25,047 nucleotides of DNA from Zancudomyces culisetae (Eukaryota > Kickxellomycota > Harpellomycetes > Harpellales > Legeriomycetaceae). The stretch covers positions 1 to 25,047 of the forward strand of contig LSSK01000230.1 in NCBI GenBank assembly GCA_001969505.1, read 5' to 3'. Within the stretch, counting starts at the first letter, position 1; the number at the start of each line of letters is the position of its first letter. Position numbers and translations under genes: made by a program. The notes below the pieces were generated by a model, which saw nothing but the letters and a program-made list of their open reading frames with translations, searched no databases and was not told the DNA's origin. This document shows, in pieces, positions 1-10,996 of this stretch.

Positions 1-1224
1 TGCAGAATTAGGTTTATGTCAGATTAGATACATTTTTTCACATGCAACATTCTTATGAAAAAATAAGGTCAGGAGATGGGTTAGTCTTTGTAATTTCTGC
101 AATGCCAGCATACTCAATAAGCACCCTAAAACACGGAAAATCTCGTTTAAATTAGTGCCTTTTACTTATCCTCTTTATTAGTTTGGATCACAAGACCGAT
201 TTAATTATACAAATCAATCATTATTCACCCAATAATGTGTGGATGTTCAGAAAACAAAGCTCATATCCTCGCACTTTTTACTTGTCCAACAACAAATAAA
301 TGGCAGTGATATTTGTTTGCTTTAGCATGAAAACTTTGCGAGAAATAAATGAAACCAAAACGAAAAAAAGCGAAAAAAAGAACAGAAAGTCAGGCGGCTT
401 GGAATTGGCGTTGTTTGAGAAAAGTAAATAGAAAACGCAGCAAGTTTCATGCAGCTTTATATCGATGGCAAAGTCGCTATTTATTGGCAAATAAAATTTT
501 TTAAAAATTATAGCTATCATATTTTTAACGAATAATAACAGCGTTCTTACAGCATTTCGATATTTAAACTTTTCGCTTTTTACAAACATTCATCGATAAC
601 CCCTAATTGAATGTCAATTTGCAATCCAGAGAAGCATATTAGATATAAGAAAAGTTTTTATTAACCACTTACAAAGCAATTTAAAAACAACAAAGTTAGA
701 TTGTTACAAAATCCTCCATGATATGATACGATTCGGCACTTACCTTCACCGCTGAACATGCCAGTGTTTTATCTACTTTTTTTTTCCCAAATAGCGCAAT
801 CGAGGAGAATTGAAGGCAACATGACCAATAATGCTGTGCTGAAACATAGACCAAATCAATGAGGCACGACATACTTTGTTCCTTATTTGATGTACTGACA
901 ACATCATTACCATACAATGAAAAAGTATATAAAGGCAAGGAAATGGAGCACCCCAACTCCTTTTTTTTTCTTCACTAAACAAAGACTGTTTAAAATAGCG
1001 ATTGCGTCGAGAAATACAAACTGTGGAATACTTATCAGGCTTGCCTTCTCACAATACAACGGATTTGAAGTGATATAACATATCAATATCATTAAAAAGG
1101 GATATAAACAGCTGTATCTACAATTAAGAACGAGACAATTCTGCAAAGAAGACTTTTTAGTTTTTTAACAAACTCAACAAAATAATCAAAACAACCGACA
1201 AAAAAGGTTAACACTGTAATAGTT
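1..1224. other. AT-rich intergenic region
   Basis: Contains only short, low-complexity open frames on the minus strand (278-589, 696-956, 907-1146), rich in Phe, Leu, Ser and Tyr as expected from translating AT-rich DNA. Homopolymer T and A runs are common. The last ~100 bases, A-rich and ending in caaccgacaaaaaaggttaac, form the likely 5' leader and promoter of the gene starting at 1225. No RNA gene or repeat recognised. Confidence 0.6.
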
Positions 1225-1524
1225 ATGTTTTCTCTGAAGGGAAGAGCAGTTTCACAGATATTGAAGTCATCAGCTGGATTGAGCAGATTAGGATATGCTA
1301 CCCAGCCTGGTGCAAAGAATACACATCTGGACGTGGGTGGTGCCTACTCTCCAGAAGCCACATCTCGTGAATTTTTTGAGAGGGATATTCAAGAACTCCT
1401 TAGAAATGAGGATGGAGAAGCCCCATGGAACAAGAAGCAATATGACGTATCCCCTTCTCCAAGATCAGTACAGGATGTGTTGAAAGTGGTAAAGGATCCT
1501 AAGGGATTCAAAATTGAACATTGA
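1225..1524 (+). CDS. Small protein of unknown function, probably mitochondrial (99 aa)
   Basis: Single-exon open frame of 99 codons starting at the first ATG after an A-rich leader and ending in TGA. The first ~25 residues (MFSLKGRAVSQILKSSAGLS and following) carry Arg/Lys and Ser but no acidic residue and can form an amphipathic helix, as in a mitochondrial presequence. A plausible processing region lies around RLGYATQ. The mature part is hydrophilic, with an acidic stretch near residues 50-67 (FFERDIQELLRNEDGE) and a basic C-terminus; it has no cysteine and no membrane span. Codon use is less AT-biased than the flanks, which supports coding. An AATAAA near 1770 could be its polyadenylation signal. 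I do not recognise the family; a small accessory or assembly factor of the respiratory chain or ATP synthase is only a guess from size and targeting. Confidence 0.7.
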   Translation: MFSLKGRAVSQILKSSAGLSRLGYATQPGAKNTHLDVGGAYSPEATSREFFERDIQELLRNEDGEAPWNKKQYDVSPSPRSVQDVLKVVKDPKGFKIEH

Positions 1525-2942
1525 TAGATGCATTTATTTTTATTTTTTTCTTGCTTTTCCATCCCTTTGGGTGGTTGGCTTTGACAAGCCCATTTGCTCC
1601 CAGCGGATTTGTTTGACCCATCGTCCGATACTCAGATTTTAGGCATGGCGAACGTGGTCAAGTATATCGTGAATGGTTGTTTTTTCCCGCTGCTTTTGTA
1701 ATTTAGTTTTATGCCGCACCTATTTGCAATGTTTGCTTTTGCTTGTAGGAGGTGTCTATTTTTATTTACATAATAAACTTTTCTTTTTTATGGTATATAT
1801 TCGTTTTTGGAGTTGAGGCAGTTGAAGCAGTTGGGGAGTCGGATTCATAGTGTTGATTGAGAATAATGCTTGTATTAAGAACAGAGGTGATCGAGGTGGT
1901 GGGGAAGGGGGATTTCTCGTTTACTTAAGCTAGTGACAACATGAATTAGTTGCATGATGCATTGTACTATAGGTAACCGTTCTGATAACTGTAAGATCGA
2001 GTTAAAGTATCTTTATTCATTTAGCCTGATTATACGTGTGCATTACTTTTAACCGGAAAAGACAAACATGGTATAAAAAAACATAAACAGCAGCATCACC
2101 TTAGTTTAGGCTCTCCTATTTTAGCAACCCTATCTTCAAGCTTTAAACAGCTAGTTGAATTCTTACAGCAGTGTGTAGTTTGGTGGACCCATTATCTTTG
2201 GTGTATTGTTGTTATTGTTATTGTTATCATTGACCAAGATTATAAGCTAAGAGCAGTTTTATTGGGTGTACAATGCGATAATATACGGTCGCTGCGGGCC
2301 CAATGACGCCAGTGGGAAAGTAAAACGAGTCTTTGACATTATTTCTTGCTACTTTTGGTTGATAAAGCGAATATGGAACAAAAGAGTTTTCAGCTATTGA
2401 CTGAATTAATGACTGACTTTGTTACTTTGCGAAAATATTGTGAAAACTGAAACAAAGCGGAAAGGAAAAAAAAAACGCAAATCCAAATAAGGTCAGGTGC
2501 AAGGTAATGGTGCGATTTTATGGGCTCGTTCCTTCTCCATTTTCCAATTTGACTTCAAGAAAGTACCAATCACATTTATGTTTTCAAACAATCTTTTATA
2601 TATTAAAGCGAAACAAGTTGGAACAAACCATATATAAACGTATACACATCCAAGATTACATTTTATTTTTCACCTTGTTTTGTTAGAGAGAATCACTAAG
2701 TTCAGATACTCAAATAGTTATATTGCTCTATATCATATTTATATATATTAGCAACACTGTGCCAATAAAGCTAGGTAAAAACCAATTTCAGGTAGCCCTA
2801 TAAGTAAAATCCAATATACATTACTGGACCTCGCTAATCTAAATCACGAGCAGTAACAATAAAGAAAACTCTACAGATAAACCACAGCGGTATTTTGAAA
2901 AGATAGTTACCAGGAAAGATTCCAATAGAACAAAGAAAGAAA
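1525..2942. other. Intergenic region: 3' UTR of the 99-aa gene and aminopeptidase promoter
   Basis: About 1.4 kb without a supported gene. The left part (to about 1800) is probably the 3' UTR of the preceding gene, with ataataaac near 1770. A short tandem of TTGTTA-like units lies at about 2204-2230. The right end is AT-rich, with TATATAAA-like sequence at 2631-2640, and leads into the aminopeptidase start. No RNA gene seen. Confidence 0.5.
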
Positions 2943-4522
2943 ATGTATTTCAAATCTGTGCTAGCACTCGCCTTGATTGCCCAGCTTTCCCCTGAATTTG
3001 TCTTGGCAAAAGGGGGGAATGACATCAGGTACAGACAAAAAGTATTTGAGGAGCTAAAAAAGGACAACGGTTTTGGTCTAGATTCTTACGGAGAGGTAGA
3101 AAAGGGCTCTCAAATGTACACAGAAAAAAGATTGATTAAAACTAGTGACGAAAGACCTGCTGTGTGGATGACTGAAGAGGACATTATTAAGATTCGAAGA
3201 CTTGGAATTAAGTTTATGGATATTACTGAATCTCAGTTGTATGACATTCAGACAGCAAAGCCAATTGACTTGCCAGGTAAGATGCAAAAAATGAAAATAA
3301 AAGAAAAATTCAATCCCTGAACTTTTACTAGGTTTATTTATTATCCATCTCGTTTTTTAAACTACTCCAGAAAAACCTATACTTATTCATTGTACTTGTT
3401 GTGATAAATAGAATTCCCATCAGAGTTGACTCGCACAAAGCAAGTCTCAAAGGCCAAAAACTTGCTTTCTACAACATTCATGAAGGAAAAACTTCAGCAT
3501 TTGACAAGCTTCAACACCAGATACTATGATTCAGACACTGGTGTAAGCCTATTTTACTCTTATCAATGAATATAAAACAGATAAGCGTTGTGCTACGATG
3601 ACATATTAATTAAGTTTGTGGCATTTTCTTACTGTTTTTCTCTTGGCGGAAAAAATAGAAACAAGCTGCTAATTGGATTAAAGATCAAATCCAAAAGATG
3701 ATTGCTGAATCAGGCACAAAGTTAGATATTAGTGTCAACACCTTCCCGCACAGATTCAAGCAACCCAGCGTAATAGCTCGTATAGAAGGAGAAGGTAGCT
3801 TAGCGAGCCAGGTTATTCTAGTCACAGCACATTTGGATTCAATCAATATGTGGTTGCCATGGTAACACTTTTGAAATTTTTTGTTAATACACGAGCGCGT
3901 AATATGCGTCAAAAAGATATGCAAGGTTGTCATCGGCATAGATCCACAAATAATATGTTAATGAGATAATCCCGTTGATTAAAATAGGTTTGGAAGAGCA
4001 CCTGGTGCCGATGACGATGGAAGTGGGACAGTAACAATAATGACAGCACTTAAGGCTTTATTGGAAAGCGATTTCAAGCCCGCAAGAACAGTAGAGTTTC
4101 ATTGGTATGCAGGAGAGGAAGGTGGATTGCTGGGATCGCAGGACATAGCAAAGTCGTATTCAAGGTCAGGTGTCAACATGGTTGGGCAATTGCATTTTGA
4201 TATGACTGGATACTTTTCCAAGCAGGAGGTGTATGGAATAGTCGCTGACAATACTGATCCAAAAATGAATGATTTTGTTCGCCTGTTGGTTCGTGAACAT
4301 ACCAGACTTGAACCTAGAGATCTCAAATGCGGCTATGCTTGCTCAGATCATGCTCCATGGTATAAACTAGGTTACCGAAGCTCAATGTCCTTTGAGAGCG
4401 ATAGCCTGGATGATAACAAATATATCCACACACCCAGTGATACCGTAGAAACAATCAATTTTGATCATGCTTTGGAGTTTTCCAAGGTAGCTGTAGCTTT
4501 CTGCATCGAGTTTGGTAGCTAA
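2943..4522 (+). CDS. Secreted leucine aminopeptidase, M28 metallopeptidase (Lap1-like), 4 exons
   Basis: My model is join(2943..3276, 3412..3542, 3659..3861, 3988..4522), 400 aa. Introns of 135, 116 and 126 nt have GTAAG/GTAAC donors and TAG acceptors, and the frame is kept at every junction. Residues 1-22 are a signal peptide (MYFKSVLALALIAQLSPEFV). A propeptide-like region follows, then the family's LTSFNTRYY motif near residues 139-147. The M28 co-catalytic zinc site is complete: H213 in AHLDS, the Asp triplet 231-233 in GADDDGSG, E266/E267 in AGEEGG, D294 in HFDMTGY and H370 in YIHTPSD, with catalytic D215 and E266. C337/C341 (CGYACSDH) match the disulfide typical of fungal Lap1. It should cleave N-terminal residues from peptides outside the cell or in the vacuole. 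Length fits secreted fungal Lap enzymes (about 380-400 aa). Family assignment is firm; exact substrate preference and location are inferred. Confidence 0.93.
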
Positions 4523-4882
4523 TCAACCGTTCATCATTATCTTTTTCTTTTTGTATTGATCATTATATATTACATTGTTCTGTGTTGAAGAAATCCCTTT
4601 TTATTTTATTGTTATTTTTTTTTGATGGTTTATTTTTTACCAATGGCATCAGCTCAACATCGTGATTTTGGCGACGACTTGGGCAAATGTTAAAATAAAA
4701 AATTTTACCAATTCAAAGGAAATGTATTTGGTGTTTTAGCCTGAAAAAAATTTTTTTTTTAGTACTTGAATCGAAAATGATGATTTAAATGACATAAACA
4801 TGTATAAAAAAAATGTTAAGCGCATAAGAACCAAATTACTACAGAATAGGTGTAGACCGAATATTTGGAAAATAATTGAAAA
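4523..4882. other. Intergenic region between aminopeptidase and Rok1 genes
   Basis: 360 bases. The left half is the T-rich 3' UTR of the aminopeptidase. The right half is the probable promoter of the helicase gene. It includes the A-run/T-run element at 4742-4760 described separately. No ORF or RNA gene seen. Confidence 0.6.
4742..4760 (+). promoter_or_regulatory. RRPE-like element upstream of Rok1
   Basis: TGAAAAAAATTTTTTTTT lies about 125 bases before the Rok1 ATG. It resembles the ribosomal RNA processing element (TGAAAAATTTT) found in promoters of fungal ribosome-biogenesis genes, and Rok1 belongs to that regulon in yeast. A/T runs are frequent in this genome, so the match may be chance. 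No PAC element (GATGAG) was seen nearby. Confidence 0.25.
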
Positions 4883-7020
4883 ATGAATGCATTCAATCTG
4901 CTAAGAGCGGGAATCAAGTTTGACAAGCGTCAATATAACAAAAAGCTAGAGGTAGATTACATATAAATTTCTGAAATGTCTTTTAAGAGCAATTTACCCA
5001 TATTTTTTAATTGCTTAGATTAAAAATCTGACAAGTCATGAAAACGTGAAGGGAGTTGTATTAATTAACAAAATTTAAACTGATGATATAGTTAGGTATA
5101 AAAGGCAAGGGGAACCAGGATGTGAAAACAGAAAACAAAGCCATTGTTGGGATTGTTGACTCAGTGCCACCAGAATTAGACGTGTTGGGGATCATATCGG
5201 GCAAGAACAAGAGGAAATCAAATGAACTATCCTCAGTAGAGACCAATGGAGAGACTAAAGCGAATAAAAAACTAAAAACAGAGCAAAAACAGATATCCGA
5301 ATTCAAAGAAATCGACTACGAACCGTTTGAAACGAGCCAGCAGGTTGCCGAATTCCGAAAAAAACACAAAATAAAGATCTGGGGGCTCGAAAAAATGGTT
5401 AAAGAAGGAAAGCAGGGACATAATATAAAAGGAGCTGAGGAAGGAGAAATCGAGGAGGAAGAATATTTTTACAACTACCCGATCCAGGGCTTTAAGGAAA
5501 TGATGAATCGCTTTCAGTTCAAATCATACATACAGGAAAATATGATCAATAAGGGTGGTTATTTGGAGCCAACACCCATCCAGATGCAAGCAATACCAAT
5601 ATCAATAAACAAAAGGGATCTGATCGCTGTTGCGCCTACAGGATCGGGAAAAACACTTGCATTTCTGCTACCACTAGTGCATAGGCTGTCTACCAAGAGC
5701 GAAAAGGAGAAAAATAATAGTGATATCAAAGCGCTGATCATCTCACCGACAAGAGAACTAGCAAATCAGGTAAGTTGAGCATTATGGATTAATTTTTACC
5801 ACTTCTTCTCCACCTTTTTTTTATTCATGTCTTGTTATTGATCACTTGTAATATACTGCAATCTAATATTAATCTAAAACCATTATCAAAATTTAAACTG
5901 TATATAGATTCACAGGCAAATAAAATTGTTGGTTCCAAGTAAAAAGATAAGAGCCAGCGTACTCTCAAAGGCCAAGACCTCTTTGAAAAATCAAGACCCA
6001 AAGAACAAAAAGAGGATAGACATCTTGGTTGCAACACCTTTGAGTTTGATATATGCTATACGAGCACAGGAAATCAAAGTTGATAGAGTAACGCAAATAG
6101 TGTTGGATGAGGCAGACAAACTATTAGAGGAGGGATTTCTGGAGCAAGTAGACGAGATATTGGCAGAGTGTACAGCTGAGGGCGTTCAGAAAGTTATGTA
6201 TAGTGCAACCATTCCTTCAATGGTAGAGATGTTGGGAAACAGGATCATGAAAGATCCGGTAAAAATAGTTGTAGGAACCCAGAATGCTGCAACGGAAAAC
6301 ATCGAGCAAAAGTTGGTCTTTGTGGGACAAGAAGAGGGTAAAATAATGGAGATACGCAACATGATTCGGTCCGGATTCAAACCACCATGTTTGATCTTTG
6401 TACAGTCGATAGAAAGAGCAAGAGAGTTGTATCATGAGCTTTTATATGAGGGGATCAATGTCGAAGTGATGCATGCTGATAAAACAAAGGCTCAGCGCGA
6501 TCGAATTATTGAGAGTTTTCGGATTGGAAGGCTGTGGGTGCTGATTTCAACTGAACTTATGGCACGTGGTGTTGATTTTGATAAGGCTGTTAATCTAGTC
6601 ATAAACTACGACTTTCCACAGACCGTTGAGAGTTATATTCACAGAATTGGGCGTACAGGAAGAGCCGGAAACCATGGCAAAGCAATCACTTTTTTCACAA
6701 AGGATGATCTGCCATATCTGAAGAACGTCGTAAATGTCATGAAACAAAGTGGATGTCAGGTTGAAGACTGGTTGCTCCATCTTAAGAACCCATCCAACCG
6801 GTTGAAGAAGGCAATTAAGGCCAAGCCTGTTGATCGACGCACGATCAGTACGGTTTCTTCGTATGACAAGAGACAAGAAGCTAGGATAAAGAATATTATT
6901 AGCCAGAAAAAGCAGCAAAAAGAGCAAGGTGGTCAAACAAAACAACCAGGCAAGAAGGAACAAAAAGAGCAAAGCGGCCAACCAAAAAAATCAGCCAAAA
7001 AGAAGGAACAAAAAAAATGA
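4883..7020 (+). CDS. ROK1: ATP-dependent DEAD-box RNA helicase Rok1 (DDX52 family), 3 exons
   Basis: Model join(4883..4951, 5092..5769, 5908..7020), 619 aa. Exon 1 encodes MNAFNLLRAGIKFDKRQYNK and following, matching the conserved start of Rok1/DDX52. Intron 1 (140 nt) has a CTGAT branch-like site near 5080, and intron 2 (138 nt) starts GTAAGT. Motifs in order: FRKKHKIKIWG in the N-terminal extension, Q motif with PTPIQ, Walker A APTGSGKT (about 204-211), PTREL (about 242-246), DEAD (about 316-319), SAT (about 348-350), and HRIGRTGR with VMKQSGC in the C-terminal half. The last 60 residues are Lys/Gln-rich with imperfect repeats of KKEQKEQ(G/S)GQ. Rok1 is a nucleolar helicase that releases snR30 and other factors during early 18S rRNA (SSU processome) maturation. 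The start is set by conservation; a later in-frame GTG at 5122 would drop exon 1. Confidence 0.94.
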
Positions 7021-7118
7021 TAGTTAGTTCGAAATGGGTGTGGCGATAGAAATAGAAAAAATATGGAATGTTTTAGCGTACTTTTATTGATAGAAAGTAT
7101 CTATGACTATCCAATTGT

Positions 7119-8587
7119 TTATTGTTCAATCATATTTTTTAATAATACCGAAACTACTTTTACATTAACGCTGTTCCCTAACAATTGCCATTGTTGTCTA
7201 TTGCTAATGCCAGAATTTCCATCTTGCGGTGGAAATTTTAACGCAGTTTGTAAAAAGCTGTCGGATTTAAGAGGAAAGTTCATCAATTGTGCCACTTCAT
7301 TTGGTGTAAAGAATCGAAGTTGAGCTTTTTTTGTGACAAACATATCCTCAATCTGATCTGCGTCCCCACGGCTCAGAATTTCCCTGACACTTTGCAAATC
7401 ATAACCATCAGGAAAACAAGAATTGCGATTGACGTGATCCGGCATTGAATGTGTCTTATTACTATTTGCTATTTCGCTACTAGGATCTGCGGTCGCAGCT
7501 TTGTTTTGCGAGGTGGAGGACAAATGCGTCGATAGAGTACCTGGTTGCTGTGACATTAGCAGGAGAGATCCACTACCTATCAGGTGTTTAGATCCATATG
7601 CTTTTGTAAATGTCGTTGTGTTGTTGCTATCCATATCTACAATATCAAAATCAAACCTATTGTTATGCTTTCTTTTCATTATTTTTTCGAGTGGTACTAA
7701 ATATTGCTCAATCGTGTTTTCGTCCATTGTCGCTTGTGGATCAAACTCTGGATTCAAATATTCTTTCAGAGTTTTAGGCTTTGTGCTTTCAATGCCATTT
7801 GGTCCCTGCTTTAAATACTCTGTGGGGAACTCTGTAAACATTGTGTCATTTAATGCACTGTCGTTATTTGGATCATTTTTTCCAGTCTTGCGGCTTGTAC
7901 ATTGTTTGACTGCAGTTAGGTAGTATCTCAATCTGTTGTTTGGTACGCCTATTTGATTTGGACTCAACAAATACTCCTTCGTTTCGTAATTAAGCTCCCT
8001 CAACAGCGTTACTATTCTTTTTCTGGTATTCGAATTTTCAAAATTCTTTACATTTTCCAAAAATAGATATTTTGGCCCCTTGCCTTTATTTCTCTCCAAA
8101 TCTTCCAAAATTTCCAAAATTTTCAGTAATGGCTTCGTTCTTTCATCCTTATCGTCTAGATATTTACCTCCTCGTGTAAATGGTTGGCATGGCGGGCTCA
8201 TTAACCACACATCTGCCTCATGCTTCTCAATTTCCTGGGATTTCAAGTATACTATTGTTTTCTATTTAACCGTATTTTTTTGTTATCAGTTGAACTTGGT
8301 TACTAGTGTTTTCATGAGCTGGTAGTCAACGTAATAAATAAACAAGTATACCTTACTGGGACGTTTTTTAAATACGTATTCATATACTTCGTTCGCTAAC
8401 TCGTTTATATCATAGCTCTCTGCTACTTCGAATTCTATTCCTGCCTCTGAAAGCCCAAATCGCTAGAGCAATTAACCACATTTTTTTAGCAACAGATTAT
8501 TGTTTGAATTTCTAACTGGATTTACTAGTATATTGTGATGATACTTACCAAGCCGCCAATCCCACTGAAAAATTCCAATACCCTCAT
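7119..8587 (-). CDS. Dnmt2/TRDMT1-type tRNA (cytosine-5) methyltransferase, 3 exons
   Basis: Model complement(join(7119..8261, 8352..8462, 8549..8587)), 430 aa; introns of 90 and 86 nt, all junctions in phase 0. Exon 1 is MRVLEFFSGIGGL, the AdoMet-binding motif I that starts Dnmt2 proteins. Exon 2 holds the AESYDINELANEVY segment. Exon 3 has motif IV MSPPCQPFTR with nucleophile C75, motif VI ENVKNFE (E119) and motif VIII NRLRYYL. C-terminal motifs are RFFTPNEVAQLMNFP (target recognition side) and QLLGNSVNV (motif X). The family methylates C38 of tRNA-Asp and related tRNAs in a DNA-methyltransferase fold. Odd points: the family's CFT signature reads TFT (about 267-269), and between SGSLLLM and RFFTP there is a long Ser/Asn-rich insert. 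The 3' end faces Rok1 with only 98 bases between stop codons. Confidence 0.92.
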
Positions 8588-8657
8588 TTATGTGTACTTG
8601 TACCTTTATTACTTAAATTTTTAAATGTGTAACTAAAGTGCGCTCTATTCAAATTTT

Positions 8658-9272
8658 TTATCTCGAGTTTCGTTCAAGCATATAATTCAGAATATCAGCC
8701 AGATCGAATATTTTCTCATTATCAAACTTGCAAATTACTTGCGACCTCCATTTTTTTTTATTCGATTTTGTTATAATTTTCTCCAACCAAACTGGCAGAA
8801 TAAAAAAAAAATTTTACATTTCATTCGAGTAGCATAAAATATTTTTTACTTTCGTCTAGTAGTGATGATTGAATAACCAACGCTTTTGGCTCAGACCAAC
8901 TATAACAATGTCGTTTTCATAGACCAAGAAGGTCCAAGTTGCGACATTGCATATTGATATCAACATAACGTTAGGTGTTAGAGGTTTATAATGCATTCTC
9001 TGCACACAAGTTCAGAAATAATTGTATGTGTAAGATGTAAAAGCATTATTGTACGCATACCATTTATCCTTTTCTGAAATAAGCTCTTATGCGTCCAAGC
9101 ATTAAAGAAAAGTACGACTTTCAACTTTGTCTAAAAATAGATAGTTATGGCTATGTTTATGTTTATTTTTATTCTACCCCAAAGTATATCTAAGCCCTAT
9201 TGTACTTCTCATTACAACTTCAGCAAAAGCGGATACCAACAGATTGTTTTGAGTAGTTTTCTTTACACTCAT
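8658..9272 (-). CDS. Probable small spliced gene of unknown function (partial model)
   Basis: Three protein-like segments lie in order on the minus strand just upstream of Dnmt2. (1) From ATG at 9272: MSVKKTTQNNLLVSAFAEVV and on to about 9175, with possible donors GTAATG or GTAGAA. (2) 8850-8899: WSEPKALVIQSSLLDE, with a TATAG acceptor and GTAAAA donor. (3) 8658-8791: WLEKIITKSNKKKWRSQVIC, then FDLADILNYMLERNSR and stop, preceded by a classic pyrimidine-rich TTTATTCTGCCAG acceptor. Segments 2 and 3 join in frame (58-nt intron), reading DEIWLEK. Open frames also lie between segments 1 and 2 (for example 9014-9130), but I could not choose a consistent splice path. I do not recognise the protein. 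The stop is 70 bases from the Dnmt2 start, so the genes are tandem. The terminal exon is the best supported part; the whole model is tentative. Confidence 0.35.
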
Positions 9273-10996
9273 TTTTTGTTTGAATGATGAATGGTGAATG
9301 GTGGTATGATTGTAAAATGATAATATCCGGATCACATGTAATGTTATTTAGGGAAGAAATACATACAATTGGAATATAGCAGGCGTTCTATAAGAAAAAT
9401 TAGTCGGATTTGAAGAGCTGTAGGTATTCGCGGAGTTTACGGAATGCAAAAACAATATACGCCATCTAAAAACGTCGGACTGATCTTCTACCACCAATAC
9501 CTGCTCTAGAACATTTAAGCCAACATGGCACGAGCGCAAACATGGGTATAAGCATGGGCCATCATGGAAAGAAATAATTCGGAGTGATGGCCTTAAAAGT
9601 CGGAAAGGGAAAAGAAAAATAGTGAGTGACATTCATCTCATTTTTATTATTGGCTGTTTAAATTTAGCATTTTTTCATTTTTGGGGCTAGGTCTAAACTT
9701 GGGGATAGTGATGAGAATATATTTCAATTAGAAATCAACTATCATTTTTGCGTTGAGTTGCTGTATTTCAGCAGTAGTTTAGCTAGATTCTACCATGTGC
9801 AAATTAAATGAGTAAGCGATAAACTGTACGATGAACTTAAAAATTGCTCTAAATAGATGTTGTAGCCGATAGTTTGAGACCTTTGCAAACTATAACCGAT
9901 GTAAATTTGATAAAATGCAATTAATGTTATAGTAGCAAGAGATAAAGATGAGAAATGAAAAGTACAAAATGGGTTCTTTTCAGAAGCATCCTGGGAGTAT
10001 AGCTGGGATATTCATGGGATTAAGTATATTAAATATAATCACTAGATTGGTATTGGCAAAAAGGAGTACAAAAAAAGAAGGAGCGTATGGTTGTGCGGGT
10101 ATTTTTTTCTCGAATTTGCATTGTAACATCCCAATTGCTCGCAAAAAGTGAGCAGCTCTTAAAATAACAAGATAACAAAAACAATACAATAAGAACTCAA
10201 AAATGAGGTAAAATAAAACAATCAACTAACTTTTGCAATGACCAACTGGGATTACATGTCAGTATATCCATTGTGATTTTATTCAAAACATTTTTCAGAC
10301 ATGACCAGCCTTCACGCTCATTCCAGTTGGAGGAAGAAGATCAGAGGGTGCGATTTGTTTAGTTTTGTTTGCGCCGTTTTTAGTTCAGCCAACATCATCC
10401 GCTCGTCATTCATCTCGGTTTTTCAACATATCACATCCAAGTGTGCTTAAAAGCGTCCAAATGTTGCGGTATATTGCCTGTTTCGCTTGTATCTATGTAG
10501 ACACTATGCTCAGGCCTATCATAACCAAATTAACGAGCATTTTTTGGATGTACAAAACTGTAAAATAAAAAAAAATGAATTGAAGCAGAATTCAGTGGAC
10601 TCAGCGGAATAGCTAAAAAACTCCTTTTTTGACGACCCTTAAACTCTTGGTTTTTTTTTCACATTTTTTTTTTATCCTATAACTTTTTTCATTCTGCCCT
10701 TCCATAAATGTTGTTATTTAGTGTTGTAGGAATTTCCAACTGTTCCTCCAATTATATCAGGGATATATTAAATTCTTGAAATAGCCGACCCGCAAGCTTA
10801 AGATAAAGAATTAGAAACGATCGAATGAAATCAACAAGGTTCAAATTGTGAATTTTGCTGGGCATAGTTGAAAAAAAATTTTGAACTCAACATACCAAGG
10901 CGCAATAAAAAGTATAAATAAGTATTATACATCGAGTTATTTTTCTGTTTATAGTTTCTTGCTTTTAACTTACCACACACAGTTAAGTACAATAAG
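9273..10996. other. Intergenic region (1.7 kb) upstream of glutamate dehydrogenase
   Basis: No supported gene. Short open frames (minus 9348-9632; plus 9948-10151 and 10365-10568) lack recognisable domains. The part around 9410-9615 is visibly less AT-rich than its surroundings and could be an eroded coding or repeat fragment. The right 300 bases are AT-rich promoter-like sequence for the GDH gene. Confidence 0.5.

Noticed and set aside
278-1146. Several minus-strand open frames of 69-103 codons
   Set aside because: Low-complexity Phe/Leu/Ser-rich translations of AT-rich DNA, overlapping one another, without domains or promoter-like context.
5019-5061. Possible extra small exon in the first Rok1 intron (IKNLTSHENVKG)
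   Set aside because: It follows a TTAG acceptor, but no good donor follows. A single 140-nt intron (4952-5091) with a CTGAT branch-like site already gives a continuous frame and a size like the other introns.
7501-7923. Plus-strand 140-codon frame antisense to Dnmt2
   Set aside because: Shadow of the conserved methyltransferase exon; no independent motif.
8860-8960. C/D-box snoRNA suggested by GTGATGA near 8861
   Set aside because: No matching D box (CTGA) and no terminal stem at a suitable distance.
9948-10151. 67-codon plus-strand frame beginning MRNEKYKMGSFQKHPGS
   Set aside because: No recognisable family, no promoter-like context, and ends in low-complexity sequence; length is within chance for this composition.
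10839-10850. tRNA B-box-like GGTTCAAATTG
   Set aside because: Lacks the CC of the T-loop consensus and has no A box or cloverleaf around it.
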